Shown: positions 28,282 through 37,959, counted from the stretch's first letter. The stretch is DNA of 64,000 nucleotides from Bradyrhizobium ontarionense (GCF_021088345.1 NZ_CP088156.1:2604001-2668000); one strand, 5' to 3'. Translations and numbers: made by a program. Notes: generated by a model from the sequence alone, not told the origin.

Positions 28282-29067
28282 ATGTCGGACGCAACAGCGG
28301 AACCTGCCCGCCTGAGCATCGAGGGTCCGATCGCGACCATCACGCTCGACCGCCCGGCGGCGTTCAACGCCATCAACCTCGCCATTGCCAAGCGGCTGGA
28401 GCAGCTCGCGACGCAAGTCGAAGCCGACCAGACCATCCGTGTGCTCGTCCTGCAGGGCGAAGGCCGCGCGTTCTGCGCCGGTGGCGATCTGCAGACGATC
28501 GGAGCCGCCGCCGAAGCCGACACCATCACCCCCGTCGTCAGCGAGCTCCTGCACCACTATCACGCCTTCATCGCGAGCCTGCGGCGCATGCCCAAGATCG
28601 TGCTGGCCAGCGTCCACGGCTCCGCCGCCGGCGCGGGCATGTCGCTGGCCTTTGCCGCCGACCTCTGCATCGCCGCCGAGGAAGCGCGCTTCACACCGGC
28701 CTATGCCAAGCTCGGCGTCTCGCCCGACGGCGGCGGCACGGTTGGTGTCGTTGCCACCGTAGGCGTCAGGCGCGCGCTGCAGATATTCCTGGCCGAGGAC
28801 AGCTTCACGGCGGCCCAGGCGTACGAATGGGGCCTGGTCGCCAAGGTCGTCCCCGCCACCGAACTTGCCGCGGCCACCCAGGCGCTGGCGCAGCGGTTGG
28901 TGCAGAACATGCCGGCCGGGCTCGCGGCGACCAAGGCGCTGATCCATCGCGCGCCGACCAGCTCGGTCGAGGATCAGCTCGCGGCCGAACGCGACGCGAT
29001 CATCAACTGCATGCATACCGACGAATTCCGGACCGCGACGCGGAAGTTCACCAGCAAGGACAAATAG
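28282..29067 (+). CDS. Enoyl-CoA hydratase/isomerase family protein
   Basis: 261-residue crotonase-fold enzyme. The oxyanion-hole segments GRAFCAGGDL and GSAAGAGMSLAFAADL and the active-site loop YAKLGVSPDGGGT are intact. It probably acts in acyl-CoA breakdown; hydratase versus isomerase cannot be settled. Strong GGGGAGGAAT ribosome site. Convergent with the TRAP operon. Confidence 0.92.
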   Translation: MSDATAEPARLSIEGPIATITLDRPAAFNAINLAIAKRLEQLATQVEADQTIRVLVLQGEGRAFCAGGDLQTIGAAAEADTITPVVSELLHHYHAFIASLRRMPKIVLASVHGSAAGAGMSLAFAADLCIAAEEARFTPAYAKLGVSPDGGGTVGVVATVGVRRALQIFLAEDSFTAAQAYEWGLVAKVVPATELAAATQALAQRLVQNMPAGLAATKALIHRAPTSSVEDQLAAERDAIINCMHTDEFRTATRKFTSKDK

Positions 29068-29082
29068 CCCCCCAGTCTCCAC

Positions 29083-30423
29083 TCAATTCGGACAGATATA
29101 ACCGGTCCCGGCCGGCGACTTGAAGCAGCCGACCGATTCCGGAATGACGTGCTTGGGCAGCCACAGCACGACGCTCGGGAAATAGATCGTGAAGGTGATG
29201 GTAACCAGGAACACGACATAGATCGGCAACGCCGCGCGCAATGCCTTGGCGAAACTGACGCCGACGAATTTCGAAGCCATCAGCAGCACGAGTCCGTAGG
29301 GCGGCGTGATCAGGCCGAAAGCGAGCGTGGCGATCAGCACCACGCCCATATGCACCCCGTTGATGTCGCCGGCCTGCGTCAGCGCATTGACCAGCGGCAT
29401 GAAGATGATGATGGTCGGCACCGGCTCGATGAAATCGCCGATCACGGTGAACAGCAACACCATCAACAGCATGATATAGTGCGGGTCGTTGCCCGCGATC
29501 GAGGTGATCCAGTCGGCGATGAAGATGGCGCCGCGCAGATAGGCCAGCATCCATCCGAACGCATTGGCGGCGCCGATCGTGATCAGCGGCAGCGAGAAGA
29601 TCAGCCCCGCCAGGCAGAAGTCGTAGGGGATCTTCTTCAGGTGGCCGCGGTTGAGCGCGGGAATGACGACCAGGATGATCCAGGCCACCGCGACCACACC
29701 GGCCTCCGTCGGCGTGAACCAGCCGGTCAGGATGCCGCCGAGCAGGATCACGGGGATCATCAGCGGCAGCGCCGCATCCACGCTCGCGAACATCACTTGG
29801 CGTAACGGCGCGCGCGGTTTGCGCAAGCCGGAGGGACCGAAGAAGTAGCAATAGATCATCAGTCCGAAGCCGATCATGAATCCGGGCACGACGCCGGCCA
29901 TGAACAGCCCGGCGATCGAGACATTGCCCACTGCGCCGTAGACGACCGCGGTGATGCTCGGCGGGACCAGCGCCGCAATGGTGGAGGCCGCCGCGATGAT
30001 GGCTGCGATGAAGGCCGGTTCATAGCCTTCCCGCCGCATCGGTCCACCGAGCGCGCGGCTCATGACCGCAACATCGGCGGTGGTCGATCCCGACATTTCC
30101 GAGAAGAACATGCTGAAGACGACGACGACCTGCGACAGCCCGCCCCGAATATGTCCGACCAGTGACACCGACAGGTTGGCGATCCGGACCACGACATTGG
30201 CCGAACTCATGAGTTCGCCGACCAGCAGGAAGAACGGAATCGCAAGCAGCGCCTCGGAATCGACGCCATCGAAGATCTTCTGCACGATCGCCGCGAGCGA
30301 GACGTCGGCGAGGAAGGCGCCGACGAATACGCCTGCCAGCAGCGAGAACGGCACCGGCACGCCGAGATAGCCGAACGACAGGAAGCAGACCGACATCAGC
30401 GCGAGGATGACTGGAGCGCTCAC
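29083..30423 (-). CDS. dctM: TRAP transporter large permease (DctM type)
   Basis: 446-residue membrane subunit with about 12-13 hydrophobic segments, ending in YICPN. It transports a carboxylated substrate by secondary (sodium- or proton-driven) transport with the DctP and DctQ proteins. The start is GTG 30423, overlapping the DctQ stop (GTGA). Confidence 0.94.
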   Translation of the reverse strand: MSAPVILALMSVCFLSFGYLGVPVPFSLLAGVFVGAFLADVSLAAIVQKIFDGVDSEALLAIPFFLLVGELMSSANVVVRIANLSVSLVGHIRGGLSQVVVVFSMFFSEMSGSTTADVAVMSRALGGPMRREGYEPAFIAAIIAAASTIAALVPPSITAVVYGAVGNVSIAGLFMAGVVPGFMIGFGLMIYCYFFGPSGLRKPRAPLRQVMFASVDAALPLMIPVILLGGILTGWFTPTEAGVVAVAWIILVVIPALNRGHLKKIPYDFCLAGLIFSLPLITIGAANAFGWMLAYLRGAIFIADWITSIAGNDPHYIMLLMVLLFTVIGDFIEPVPTIIIFMPLVNALTQAGDINGVHMGVVLIATLAFGLITPPYGLVLLMASKFVGVSFAKALRAALPIYVVFLVTITFTIYFPSVVLWLPKHVIPESVGCFKSPAGTGYICPN

Positions 30424-31004
30424 GTCGGATCGCTCCGATCAACGCCGGCGCGGAGCGGCGGAATCACTGCCTCCTGTTGCAGCGGCTCCGGATGATCGAA
30501 GCCGTTGGCGATGCCATTGACCAGTTGCTCGACCGCAAACAGCGCGATCAGCACCCCGGAGAGCGGAATGATGACATAGAGCGAGGCGATCGGTGTTCCC
30601 GAGGGCAACCGGAAACTGCCGAAGCCGCGGAGAAAGTTGAGATAGCCATACCAGATCAGGCACAGCGCGACCGCGAGCACGACGAGCCGCAACACGATCT
30701 CGACGAGGAGGCGCGGCATGCCATGCATCGATTCGGCGATCGCGGTCAGATACAGATGGTCGTTGCGGCGCGTCGCAACCGCGGCGCCGACGAAGATCGC
30801 ATAGACGAACAGGCTGGACGTGACCTCCTGCAGCCATAGCCAGGGATGACCTATGGTGCGCGTGACAATGTCGGCGGTTACCGACATCGAGAAGCCGAAG
30901 CACAGCGCGCCGCAGAGCATCATCAGCACCAGCTCGAGCGGGTCGAGCATGCGCCACTTCAGATGACGCTGCCGTTGCACAACGAGCTTGTCGGCGATGG
31001 ACAT
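30420..31004 (-). CDS. dctQ: TRAP transporter small permease (DctQ type)
   Basis: 194-residue four-helix membrane protein: LVLMMLCGALCFGFSMSVTA, LWLQEVTSSLFVYAIFVGAA, LVLRLVVLAVALCLIWYG-like and the helix around VIIPLSGVLIALFAVEQLV. Typical DctQ size and position between DctP and DctM genes. Confidence 0.93.
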   Translation of the reverse strand: MSIADKLVVQRQRHLKWRMLDPLELVLMMLCGALCFGFSMSVTADIVTRTIGHPWLWLQEVTSSLFVYAIFVGAAVATRRNDHLYLTAIAESMHGMPRLLVEIVLRLVVLAVALCLIWYGYLNFLRGFGSFRLPSGTPIASLYVIIPLSGVLIALFAVEQLVNGIANGFDHPEPLQQEAVIPPLRAGVDRSDPT

Positions 31005-31036
31005 CAGCTTCCTCGTCGTTCCGGATCAAACTCTCT

Positions 31037-31062
31037 CGTCGTCTCGGCGAACGCCGGGACCA
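31037..31062. repeat. Decayed end of a family 4 repeat
   Basis: CGTCGTCTCGGCGAACGCCG followed by GGACC matches the end of the elements at 12168 and 40992; no opposite arm is clear. It lies in the 186-bp gap between the DctQ and DctP genes. Confidence 0.55.
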
Positions 31063-31190
31063 TTGCCGCCGGCGATGATTGTCGACGCGCATTGTCGATC
31101 CAGGTGACGACCTACTGCCCTACCGAGGCGCCGTGGGTTGTGGTCCCGACTTCGCAAAGACGAATACGTGGGTGCGGCAGCGTACACGGC

Positions 31191-32192
31191 TCAGTTGATT
31201 GCGCGGATCAGGTTCTTGATCTTTTCCGCGTGTGGGCCGAGCTCCTTCGCAAGCTTGTCCAGATACGGATCGGCGATCGTGATGAAGCTCTTCTTGTCGA
31301 CATCCTCGACGATCTTGACGCCGAGCGACTTCAGTTTGGTGGCTGCCGTCCTTTCCAGTTCGAACGCCTTCGCCGGCTCTTTCGCGCTGATCTCGGCTGC
31401 CGCCGCCAGAACCCATTGCCGTTGCTCGGCCGACAGGCTCTGCCAGAGCTTGTCGCTGATGAAGACCAGCGCGTTGTTGGCCTCATGTTCCGTGATCGAA
31501 AGCACCGGCGCCACCTCGTAGTGCTTGTTGACGAGGTAGACATTGATGCTGTTTTCCGCAGCCTCGACCACGCCGGTCTGCAGTGAGGTGTAGACGCTGC
31601 CGAACGGCATGTGCACGGTCTGGGCGCCGTAAGCCGGGAACATCGTGTCTTCGGTCGCGGTTGCCTGGACACGGATCTTCATCGCCTTGATGTCGTCGAC
31701 CTTGTGGATTTCCTTCTTGCTGTAGATATGGCGCACGCCCTGCGAGCCTGTGCCGATCACGTGCAGGCCCTGCGTGGTCTCGTCGATCATGGTCTTGATC
31801 GCCTCGAACACCTGCGGATCGGCCAGTCCCTTGATCACATGGGCTTCATTGCGGAACAAGAAGTGTAGCGACATCACGCCGGCTTGCGGCGAAATCGTCG
31901 CCGTGTTGGCCGAGGAGACGATGGCGAAATCGATGTCGCCCGCCTTGACCAGTTGCAGGATCTGCGGCTCCTGCCCGAGCTGCGCGCCGGGATACTGGTC
32001 GATGATCATGGTGCCCTTGCTCAACTCCCTGAGCTTGTCGGCGAACAAGTCTCCGGCGACGGAGTAGCCGGTGTTGCGAGGCTGATCATAAGCGAAGCGG
32101 TAGTGCTTGACGTCCTGCGCACTCGCAGCCGCGGCACACACGATCGCCACAGCGAACGCCCATGCGCCAATGAGCTTGGCTCGACCCGTCAC
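31191..32192 (-). CDS. dctP: TRAP transporter substrate-binding protein (DctP type)
   Basis: 333-residue periplasmic binding protein. The signal peptide runs to about residue 26 with cleavage after ASA (AAAASAQ). The mature part has the DctP pattern with IVSSANTATISPQ and the carboxylate-binding region KIRVQATATEDTMFPAYGAQ. GTG start at 32192 with a GGGGAGGGG ribosome site. Placed in a sugar-acid locus, the ligand is probably a uronate or aldonate; this is inference. Confidence 0.93.
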   Translation of the reverse strand: MTGRAKLIGAWAFAVAIVCAAAASAQDVKHYRFAYDQPRNTGYSVAGDLFADKLRELSKGTMIIDQYPGAQLGQEPQILQLVKAGDIDFAIVSSANTATISPQAGVMSLHFLFRNEAHVIKGLADPQVFEAIKTMIDETTQGLHVIGTGSQGVRHIYSKKEIHKVDDIKAMKIRVQATATEDTMFPAYGAQTVHMPFGSVYTSLQTGVVEAAENSINVYLVNKHYEVAPVLSITEHEANNALVFISDKLWQSLSAEQRQWVLAAAAEISAKEPAKAFELERTAATKLKSLGVKIVEDVDKKSFITIADPYLDKLAKELGPHAEKIKNLIRAIN

Positions 32193-32286
32193 GGTCCCCT
32201 CCCCGGTTATGATTTTCGGGGATCATCCCATTGGCTGCGTCTGATTGTCAATTGAGCATACCTTGGCCGTCAGTCGGTGGAGCAAC

Positions 32287-33993
32287 TCAGCCCTTTCCCC
32301 CGCGGCGCATGAAGTCGAAATCGCAGCCGTCATCGGCCTGCAGAATGGTCTCGTGAAACAGATGGGCGTAGCCGCGCTCGGCCCATTTCGGCGGCTCGGC
32401 CTGTTGCAGCGCGGCACGGCGTCTCGCCAACTCCGCATCGTCGACGAGCAGATCGATGCTGCGCCTGGCGACGTCGAGCCGGATCGTGTCTCCGGTCCGC
32501 ACCAGCCCCAGCGGACCGCCGACGGCGGACTCGGGCGTGATGTGCAGCACGATGGTGCCGAACGCGGTGCCGCTCATGCGCGCATCGGAGATGCGCACCA
32601 TGTCCTTGGTGCCGCCGCGCGCGAGCTTCTTCGGGATCGGCAGATAGCCCGCCTCGGGCATGCCCGGCGCGCCCTTGGGGCCGGCATTGCGCAGCACCAG
32701 GACGTCATCGGCCGAGACGTCGAGATCGGGATCATCGATGCGCAGGGTCATGTCCTCGATCGACTCGAATACGACGGCGCGCCCGGTGTGCTGCAGGAGC
32801 TTAGGGCTCGCGGCCGAATGCTTGATGACGGCGCCGCGCGGCGCGAGATTGCCACGCAGCACCGCGAGCCCGCCCTCCGGCTTGATCGCGTCATCGCGCG
32901 AGCGGATCACGTCCTGTCCCGGCACGTCCTCGGCTGCAGCAACGATCTCGCGCAGCGATTGTCCGGTGATGGAGCGACAATCGAGGTCGATGAGATCGCC
33001 GAGCTGCTTCATCAACTTCGGTACGCCACCGGCGTGATGGAAGTGCTCCATATAGTGATCGCCGGATGGCTTCAGATCGACCAGCACCGGCACCTCGCGC
33101 CCGATTTGGTCGAACGCATCGAGGTCGATCGCATGCGGGGTACGCCCAGCAATCGCGGTGAGATGAACGAGGCCGTTGGTCGAGCCGCCGATCGCCTGCA
33201 GCACGACCTGTGCATTCCGGAAAGCTGCCGGTGTCAGCAGCTGGCTGGGCTTTGGCCCCTTGGCCTTGGCCATTTCAGCCGCCACCCGGCCGCTCGCCTC
33301 CGCGGATCGGAAACGTTCGGCATGAGGCGCCGGAATCGTCGCGCTCATCGGCAGCGACAATCCGAGCGCCTCGGTGATGCAGGCCATCGTCGAGGCCGTT
33401 CCCATCACCATGCAGGTGCCGACCGACGGCGCCAGCCGGCCGTTGACCGCCTCGATCTCGCTGTCGTCCATCTCGCCGGCGCGATACTTGGCCCACAGAC
33501 GGCGGCAGTCGGTGCAGGCGCCGAGCACCTCGCCCTTGTGATGCCCGACCACCATCGGCCCCACCGGAATCACGACCGTCGGCAGATCGGCCGACACCGC
33601 CGCCATGATCTGCGCGGGCAGGGTCTTGTCACAGCCGCCGATCACGACCACCGCGTCCATCGGTTGCGCGCGGATCATCTCCTCGGTTTCCATCGCCATC
33701 AGATTGCGCAGATACATCGAGGTCGGGTGCGCGAAGCTTTCCGCGATCGAGATGGTCGGAAACACGAACGGCATTGCACCGGACAGCATGACGCCCCGCT
33801 TCACCGCCTCGAGGATCTGCGGCACGTTGCCGTGACAAGGATTGTAGTCGCTATAGGTGTTGGTGATGCCGACGATCGGCCGGTCGAGCGCGTCGTCCGA
33901 ATAGCCCGCGGCCTTGATGAAAGCCTTGCGCAGGAACAGCGAGAACCCGGCATCGCCGTAAGCGGTCAGTCCCTTGCGCAATCCGTCGGTCAT
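32287..33993 (-). CDS. IlvD/Edd family sugar-acid dehydratase
   Basis: 568-residue iron-sulfur dehydratase. Cluster cysteines fit Cys53 (NPCHGN), Cys121 (GGCDKT) and Cys194 (VGTCMVMGTA). The family includes dihydroxy-acid dehydratase and phosphogluconate, arabonate, xylonate and galactonate-type dehydratases. Its neighbours (TRAP transporter, uronate dehydrogenase, lactonase, aldehyde dehydrogenase) favour an aldonate or aldarate dehydratase over isoleucine synthesis. The stop lies 94 bp from the DctP start, so both may be one operon. Confidence 0.9.
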   Translation of the reverse strand: MTDGLRKGLTAYGDAGFSLFLRKAFIKAAGYSDDALDRPIVGITNTYSDYNPCHGNVPQILEAVKRGVMLSGAMPFVFPTISIAESFAHPTSMYLRNLMAMETEEMIRAQPMDAVVVIGGCDKTLPAQIMAAVSADLPTVVIPVGPMVVGHHKGEVLGACTDCRRLWAKYRAGEMDDSEIEAVNGRLAPSVGTCMVMGTASTMACITEALGLSLPMSATIPAPHAERFRSAEASGRVAAEMAKAKGPKPSQLLTPAAFRNAQVVLQAIGGSTNGLVHLTAIAGRTPHAIDLDAFDQIGREVPVLVDLKPSGDHYMEHFHHAGGVPKLMKQLGDLIDLDCRSITGQSLREIVAAAEDVPGQDVIRSRDDAIKPEGGLAVLRGNLAPRGAVIKHSAASPKLLQHTGRAVVFESIEDMTLRIDDPDLDVSADDVLVLRNAGPKGAPGMPEAGYLPIPKKLARGGTKDMVRISDARMSGTAFGTIVLHITPESAVGGPLGLVRTGDTIRLDVARRSIDLLVDDAELARRRAALQQAEPPKWAERGYAHLFHETILQADDGCDFDFMRRGGKG

Positions 33994-34019
33994 TGTCTTT
34001 TTTCTTTCTTTCGTCTCGC

Positions 34020-34063
34020 CGTCATTCCGGGTTCGCGCCGTCTGGACGCGCCCCGGAATGACG
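34020..34063. repeat. Dispersed palindromic repeat, family 3, short form
   Basis: CGTCATTCCGGGTTCGCGCC and GCGCCCCGGAATGACG form a 44-bp inverted repeat between the dehydratase start and the uronate dehydrogenase stop. Longer forms are at 41192, 48209 and 50409. Confidence 0.88.
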
Positions 34064-34071
34064 TATCGGGC

Positions 34072-34890
34072 TTAACCCCAGTCGATGATCCGGCTGGTGT
34101 CGCCATCGAACTCTGTGCTGCAGAACGCGCCGCCCTGGAAGTAGTCGCCGATCGGATCGGCCGGCAGCTTGGTCTGCTCAGCGAAGGCATGCTCACGGAA
34201 ATCCTCGGCGCGGCCGGTCGGGCGATAGCCGAGATCATAGGCGCGCTGATTGTCCCACCAGGCGCGCTCGTTCAGCGAGGCGCCATAGAGCACCTCGAAA
34301 TGGATGTCGGGATGCTCGAGGCCGATGCGGCAGAGCTGAATGAGATCGTCCGGCTTCAACCAGATCGATAGCCGGCGCCGATCCAGCGGCTTGTCGCCGA
34401 AATTGCCGATGCGGATGCATGTCACCTTCAGCCCGTGCTTGTCGGCATAGAGCGAGCCGAGCGCTTCGCCGAACACCTTGCTGACACCGTAGCGGCCGTC
34501 GGGGCGCGGCTGCACGTCGTTGTCGATCTTGCGGTGACGCGGATAAAAACCGACGGCGTGGTTCGACGACGCGAAGACGATGCGCTTGACGCCCTGGCGG
34601 CGCGCGGCCTCAAAAAGGTTGTAACCGCCGATGATGTTGGCCTGCAGGATGTCGTTCCAAGAGCCCTCGACCGAATAGCCGCCGAAATGGATGATGCCGT
34701 CGACCCCCTCGCACAGCGCCTCGACCTGGCCGAGGTCGGAAAGGTCAGCCGCCTTGAACGTCTCCTGGCTGGACAGGTCGGCCGGCGCCTTCAGGTCGCT
34801 GAGCAAAAGGTCCGGATAGATCGGCGGCAGCAGCTTCCGCAAGGAAGTGCCGATTCCACCGCACGCACCGGTCATCAAGATACGTGGCAT
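34072..34890 (-). CDS. udh: Uronate dehydrogenase-like NAD-dependent reductase
   Basis: 272-residue extended short-chain dehydrogenase. Glycine motif GACGGIG (8-14); catalytic Tyr134 and Lys138 in YGVSK. It shares with Agrobacterium uronate dehydrogenase the segments VDGIIHFGGYSVE, ANIIGGYNLFEAAR, RIVFASSNHAVGFYP, RPDGRYGVSKVFGE and WWDN, and the same length. Udh oxidises glucuronate or galacturonate to the aldaric acid lactone. ATG 34890 begins the fold exactly; the longer frame to 34980 overlaps the divergent gene. The 88-bp divergent spacer to the lactonase is a shared promoter region. Confidence 0.87.
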   Translation of the reverse strand: MPRILMTGACGGIGTSLRKLLPPIYPDLLLSDLKAPADLSSQETFKAADLSDLGQVEALCEGVDGIIHFGGYSVEGSWNDILQANIIGGYNLFEAARRQGVKRIVFASSNHAVGFYPRHRKIDNDVQPRPDGRYGVSKVFGEALGSLYADKHGLKVTCIRIGNFGDKPLDRRRLSIWLKPDDLIQLCRIGLEHPDIHFEVLYGASLNERAWWDNQRAYDLGYRPTGRAEDFREHAFAEQTKLPADPIGDYFQGGAFCSTEFDGDTSRIIDWG

Positions 34891-34978
34891 TTCATCCCTC
34901 GTGTTCGGTCCGCAGGTTTGCGGTCGTTGGCGGCCAATGATAGCAGAGATCATAAAGGCGCAATAATGGGACGGGCAC

Positions 34979-35947
34979 ATGTCCGACGGAAACGCTCACG
35001 CTCAGGGCTTTCGCCCTGCCACCTTCTATCCCGATCCGGCGATCCAGACGCTGGACCCGCGCTTCGAGAAATACTGGCTCAAACTGTCGGCCGTTGAGCG
35101 GCTGGCGACCGGCCTGCGCTGGGCCGAAGGGCCGGTGTGGTTCGGCGACGGGCGCTATCTCTTGTGCAGCGACATTCCCAACCAGCGCATCCTCAAATGG
35201 GAGGAGGAGACCGGCGCCGTCTCGGTGTTCCGCAAGCCCTCCAATTTCGCCAACGGCAACACCCGCGACCGCCAGGGCCGGCTCGTCACCTGCGAGCATG
35301 GCGGCCGCCGTGTCACCCGCACCGAATATGACGGTTCCATCACCGTGCTGATCGACAAATTCGACGGCAAGCGGCTGAACTCGCCGAACGATATCGTCGT
35401 CAAATCCGACGGCTCGATCTGGTTCACCGATCCGACCTTCGGCCTGCTCGGCAATTACGAGGGCTACAAGGCCGAGCCGGAGATCGACGCCAACGTGTAC
35501 CGGATCGATGGCGCTACCGGCAGAGCGGCGATCGTCGCCGAGGGCGTGCTGGGGCCGAACGGGCTGTGCTTCTCGCCCGACGAGCGCATCCTCTACGTCG
35601 TCGAATCCCGCGGCGCGCCGACCCGCAAGATCCTCGCCTATGACGTCTCCGCCGATGGCACGACGCTCGCCAACAAGCGCGTCCACATCGATGCCGGCCC
35701 GGGCACGCCCGACGGCATGCGCTGCGACGTCGACGGCAATCTCTGGTGCGGCTGGGGCATGGGCTCGCCTGAGCTCGACGGGGTCATGGTGTTCGCACCC
35801 GACGGCGCCCCGATCGGCCGCATCGCTTTGCCCGAGCGCTGCGCCAACCTCTGCTTCGGCGGCCTCAAGCGCAACCGCCTGTTCATGGCCGCCAGCCAGT
35901 CGATCTACGCGTTGTACGTCAACACGCAGGGCGCGCTGGGCGGATGA
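34979..35947 (+). CDS. SMP-30/gluconolactonase family lactonase
   Basis: 322-residue beta-propeller hydrolase. Metal-binding positions of the family are recognisable in WAEGPVW (Glu), RLNSPNDIVV (Asn, Asp region) and GTPDGMRCD (Asp). It opens sugar lactones; beside uronate dehydrogenase the likely substrate is the aldarolactone it makes, though a xylono- or arabinolactone is possible. No signal peptide, so cytoplasmic. Confidence 0.9.
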   Translation: MSDGNAHAQGFRPATFYPDPAIQTLDPRFEKYWLKLSAVERLATGLRWAEGPVWFGDGRYLLCSDIPNQRILKWEEETGAVSVFRKPSNFANGNTRDRQGRLVTCEHGGRRVTRTEYDGSITVLIDKFDGKRLNSPNDIVVKSDGSIWFTDPTFGLLGNYEGYKAEPEIDANVYRIDGATGRAAIVAEGVLGPNGLCFSPDERILYVVESRGAPTRKILAYDVSADGTTLANKRVHIDAGPGTPDGMRCDVDGNLWCGWGMGSPELDGVMVFAPDGAPIGRIALPERCANLCFGGLKRNRLFMAASQSIYALYVNTQGALGG

Positions 35948-35958
35948 CACTCGGCTGC

Positions 35959-36045
35959 GTAGGGTGGGCAAAGGCGCGGAGCGCCGTGCCCACCAGCTTT
36001 GTTCTTGGCGTGAATGGTGGGCACGCTGCGCTTTGCCCACCCTAC
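35959..36045. repeat. Dispersed inverted repeat, family 6 (GTAGGGTGGGCAAAG type)
   Basis: Arms GTAGGGTGGGCAAAGGCGCG and CGCTTTGCCCACCCTAC with inner GTGCCCACC/GGTGGGCAC. It separates the convergent lactonase and aldehyde dehydrogenase genes and could serve as a bidirectional terminator. Confidence 0.9.
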
Positions 36046-36059
36046 ACGTCGTCACGCGA

Positions 36060-37490
36060 TCAAGCCGCGTTGTAGCCTGCGACCGCCTTGACCTCGAGAT
36101 ACTCCTCGAGACCGAACCGGCCCCACTCGCGACCGTTGCCGGACTGCTTGTAGCCGCCGAACGGCGCGGTGCGATCGTTCGGCACTCCCTGCAGGTTGAC
36201 GTTGCCGGCGCGGATCTTGCGGCCGACCTCGCGGGCCTTCTCGATCGTGCCGGCCGAGACATAGCCGGCAAGACCATAAGGCGTGTCGTTGGCGATCTTG
36301 ACCGCCTCGGACTCGTCCTGCGCGCCGATGATCACCAGCACCGGCCCGAAGATCTCCTCGCGCGAGATCGTCATCTCCGGCTTGACGTCGGCAAAGACGG
36401 TCGGGCGCACATAGAAGCCCTTGTTGACGCCCTCGGGCAGGCCCGGACCGCCGGCGACGAGCGTGGCGCCCTCCTCGATGCCCTTGTTGATCAGGGCCTG
36501 GATCTTGTCCCACTGGCCGCGATTGACGACCGGGCCGATCGTGGTGCCCTCGCCGCGCGGATCGCCGGCCTTGGTCTTGTCGGCAACGCCCTTCGCGATG
36601 GCAGCCACTTCCTTCATCCGCGCGGCCGGCACGATCATGCGCGACGGCGCGTTGCAGGACTGGCCGGAGTTGTTGAACATGTGCATGACGCCGCCGGTCA
36701 CGGCCTTGATGAGATCGGCCCCCTCCAGGATCACGTTCGGCGATTTGCCGCCGAGCTCCTGGCTGACGCGCTTCACGGTCGGCGCGGCGCGCTTGGCGAC
36801 GTCGATGCCGGCGCGGGTCGAGCCGGTGAACGAGATCATGTCGATGTCCGGATGCTCGCTCATCGCGGCGCCGACCTCCGGCCCGAGGCCGTTGATCAGG
36901 TTGAACACGCCCTTCGGCACGCCGGCTTCGTGCAGGATCTCGGCGAAGATCAGCGCCGAGGTCGGGGTGAACTCCGACGGCTTCAGGATCATGGTGCAGC
37001 CCGCCGCCAGCGCGGGGGCGACCTTGCAGGCGATCTGGTTGAGCGGCCAATTCCAGGGCGTGATCATGCCGACCACGCCGACCGGCTCGCGCACCACCAC
37101 GGACGCCGGCAGCGTCTCCTCGAACTCATATTTCTTCAGCACATCGAGCGTCGACATCAGATGGCCGAGACCGGCGCCGGCCTGCAGCTTCTCCGCCATC
37201 GGCAGCGGCGCGCCCATCTCGTCGGAGACGGCCGCGCCGATGTCCTTCATGCGGCCCTTGTAGACGGCGATGATCTTTTCGAGCAGCGCGACCCGCTCCT
37301 CGCGTGATGTCTGCGAGAAGGTCTCGAACGCGCGCTTGGCGGCAGCGACGGCCTTGTCGACATCGGCCTTGGAGCCCAGCGCAACCTCGTACATCGCCTC
37401 TTCAGTGGCCGGGTTGACCACCGGGGTGGACTTCTTGACGACCGGATCGACCCAGGCGCCGTCGATGTAGAATTGCAGGCGATTGACCAT
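36060..37490 (-). CDS. NAD(P)-dependent aldehyde dehydrogenase
   Basis: 476-residue enzyme with the catalytic general base Glu245 in QELGGKSPNVI and nucleophile Cys279 in GQSCNAPSRM; the cofactor motif FTGSTRAG (221-228) is intact. In a uronate or pentose oxidation route the final step is oxidation of 2-oxoglutarate semialdehyde, a plausible role here, but the family is broad. Confidence 0.93.
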   Translation of the reverse strand: MVNRLQFYIDGAWVDPVVKKSTPVVNPATEEAMYEVALGSKADVDKAVAAAKRAFETFSQTSREERVALLEKIIAVYKGRMKDIGAAVSDEMGAPLPMAEKLQAGAGLGHLMSTLDVLKKYEFEETLPASVVVREPVGVVGMITPWNWPLNQIACKVAPALAAGCTMILKPSEFTPTSALIFAEILHEAGVPKGVFNLINGLGPEVGAAMSEHPDIDMISFTGSTRAGIDVAKRAAPTVKRVSQELGGKSPNVILEGADLIKAVTGGVMHMFNNSGQSCNAPSRMIVPAARMKEVAAIAKGVADKTKAGDPRGEGTTIGPVVNRGQWDKIQALINKGIEEGATLVAGGPGLPEGVNKGFYVRPTVFADVKPEMTISREEIFGPVLVIIGAQDESEAVKIANDTPYGLAGYVSAGTIEKAREVGRKIRAGNVNLQGVPNDRTAPFGGYKQSGNGREWGRFGLEEYLEVKAVAGYNAA

Positions 37491-37764
37491 CGGAAAACCT
37501 CTTCACGTGGAAGCATATGGGAGGGGCGGCAGCGCGCGGGCCGGCATCCTGGCACGAACGATCCGCGGCTTGAACCCGCCACATGCGGGGTCCGGGGTTG
37601 CGTCCCGGATATAGGATCAAGGCCGCGACCGGCGCAAGCCGACGGCCTGCGTTTCGTCGCCGCTCCACGTTTTGCACCGCAACAAACGCCCCACGCGCTG
37701 GCCATCCGTGAAGTCCATCATTCCGGACGACAGAATTCCCAGCCGTGCAGATTCATTTTCAATA

Positions 37765-37780
37765 TGTGAACTGGTTCACA
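37765..37780. promoter_or_regulatory. Palindrome upstream of the aldehyde dehydrogenase gene
   Basis: TGTGAACTGGTTCACA is a 7-bp-arm inverted repeat, about 275 bp upstream of the aldehyde dehydrogenase start in a spacer (37491-37994) that holds no gene. It resembles an operator for a dimeric repressor; the regulator is unknown and nothing in the window can be matched to it. Confidence 0.4.
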
Positions 37781-37927
37781 GCCTGGCCCGATCGAGCCGG
37801 CTAATCTTTCCTTCATAGACACCCCAGCATCTCGAAAGGACGCTGGAAAACGTTTCATAACGAATGATTTCGCCAGTTTTTACTGAGTAGCTTTTCAGCA
37901 CCTAGCCTTTTTGATCCAAGTTGCGAC

Positions 37928-37959
37928 GCCGTCTCCTTCATCCAGGTGGGGGAGACGGC
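37928..37959 (-). terminator. Hairpin after the transketolase-like gene
   Basis: Nine-bp arms GCCGTCTCC (37928-37936) and GGAGACGGC (37951-37959) form a stem-loop 36 bp beyond the stop at 37995. There is no clear U-run, so a Rho-independent terminator is only possible. Confidence 0.45.
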
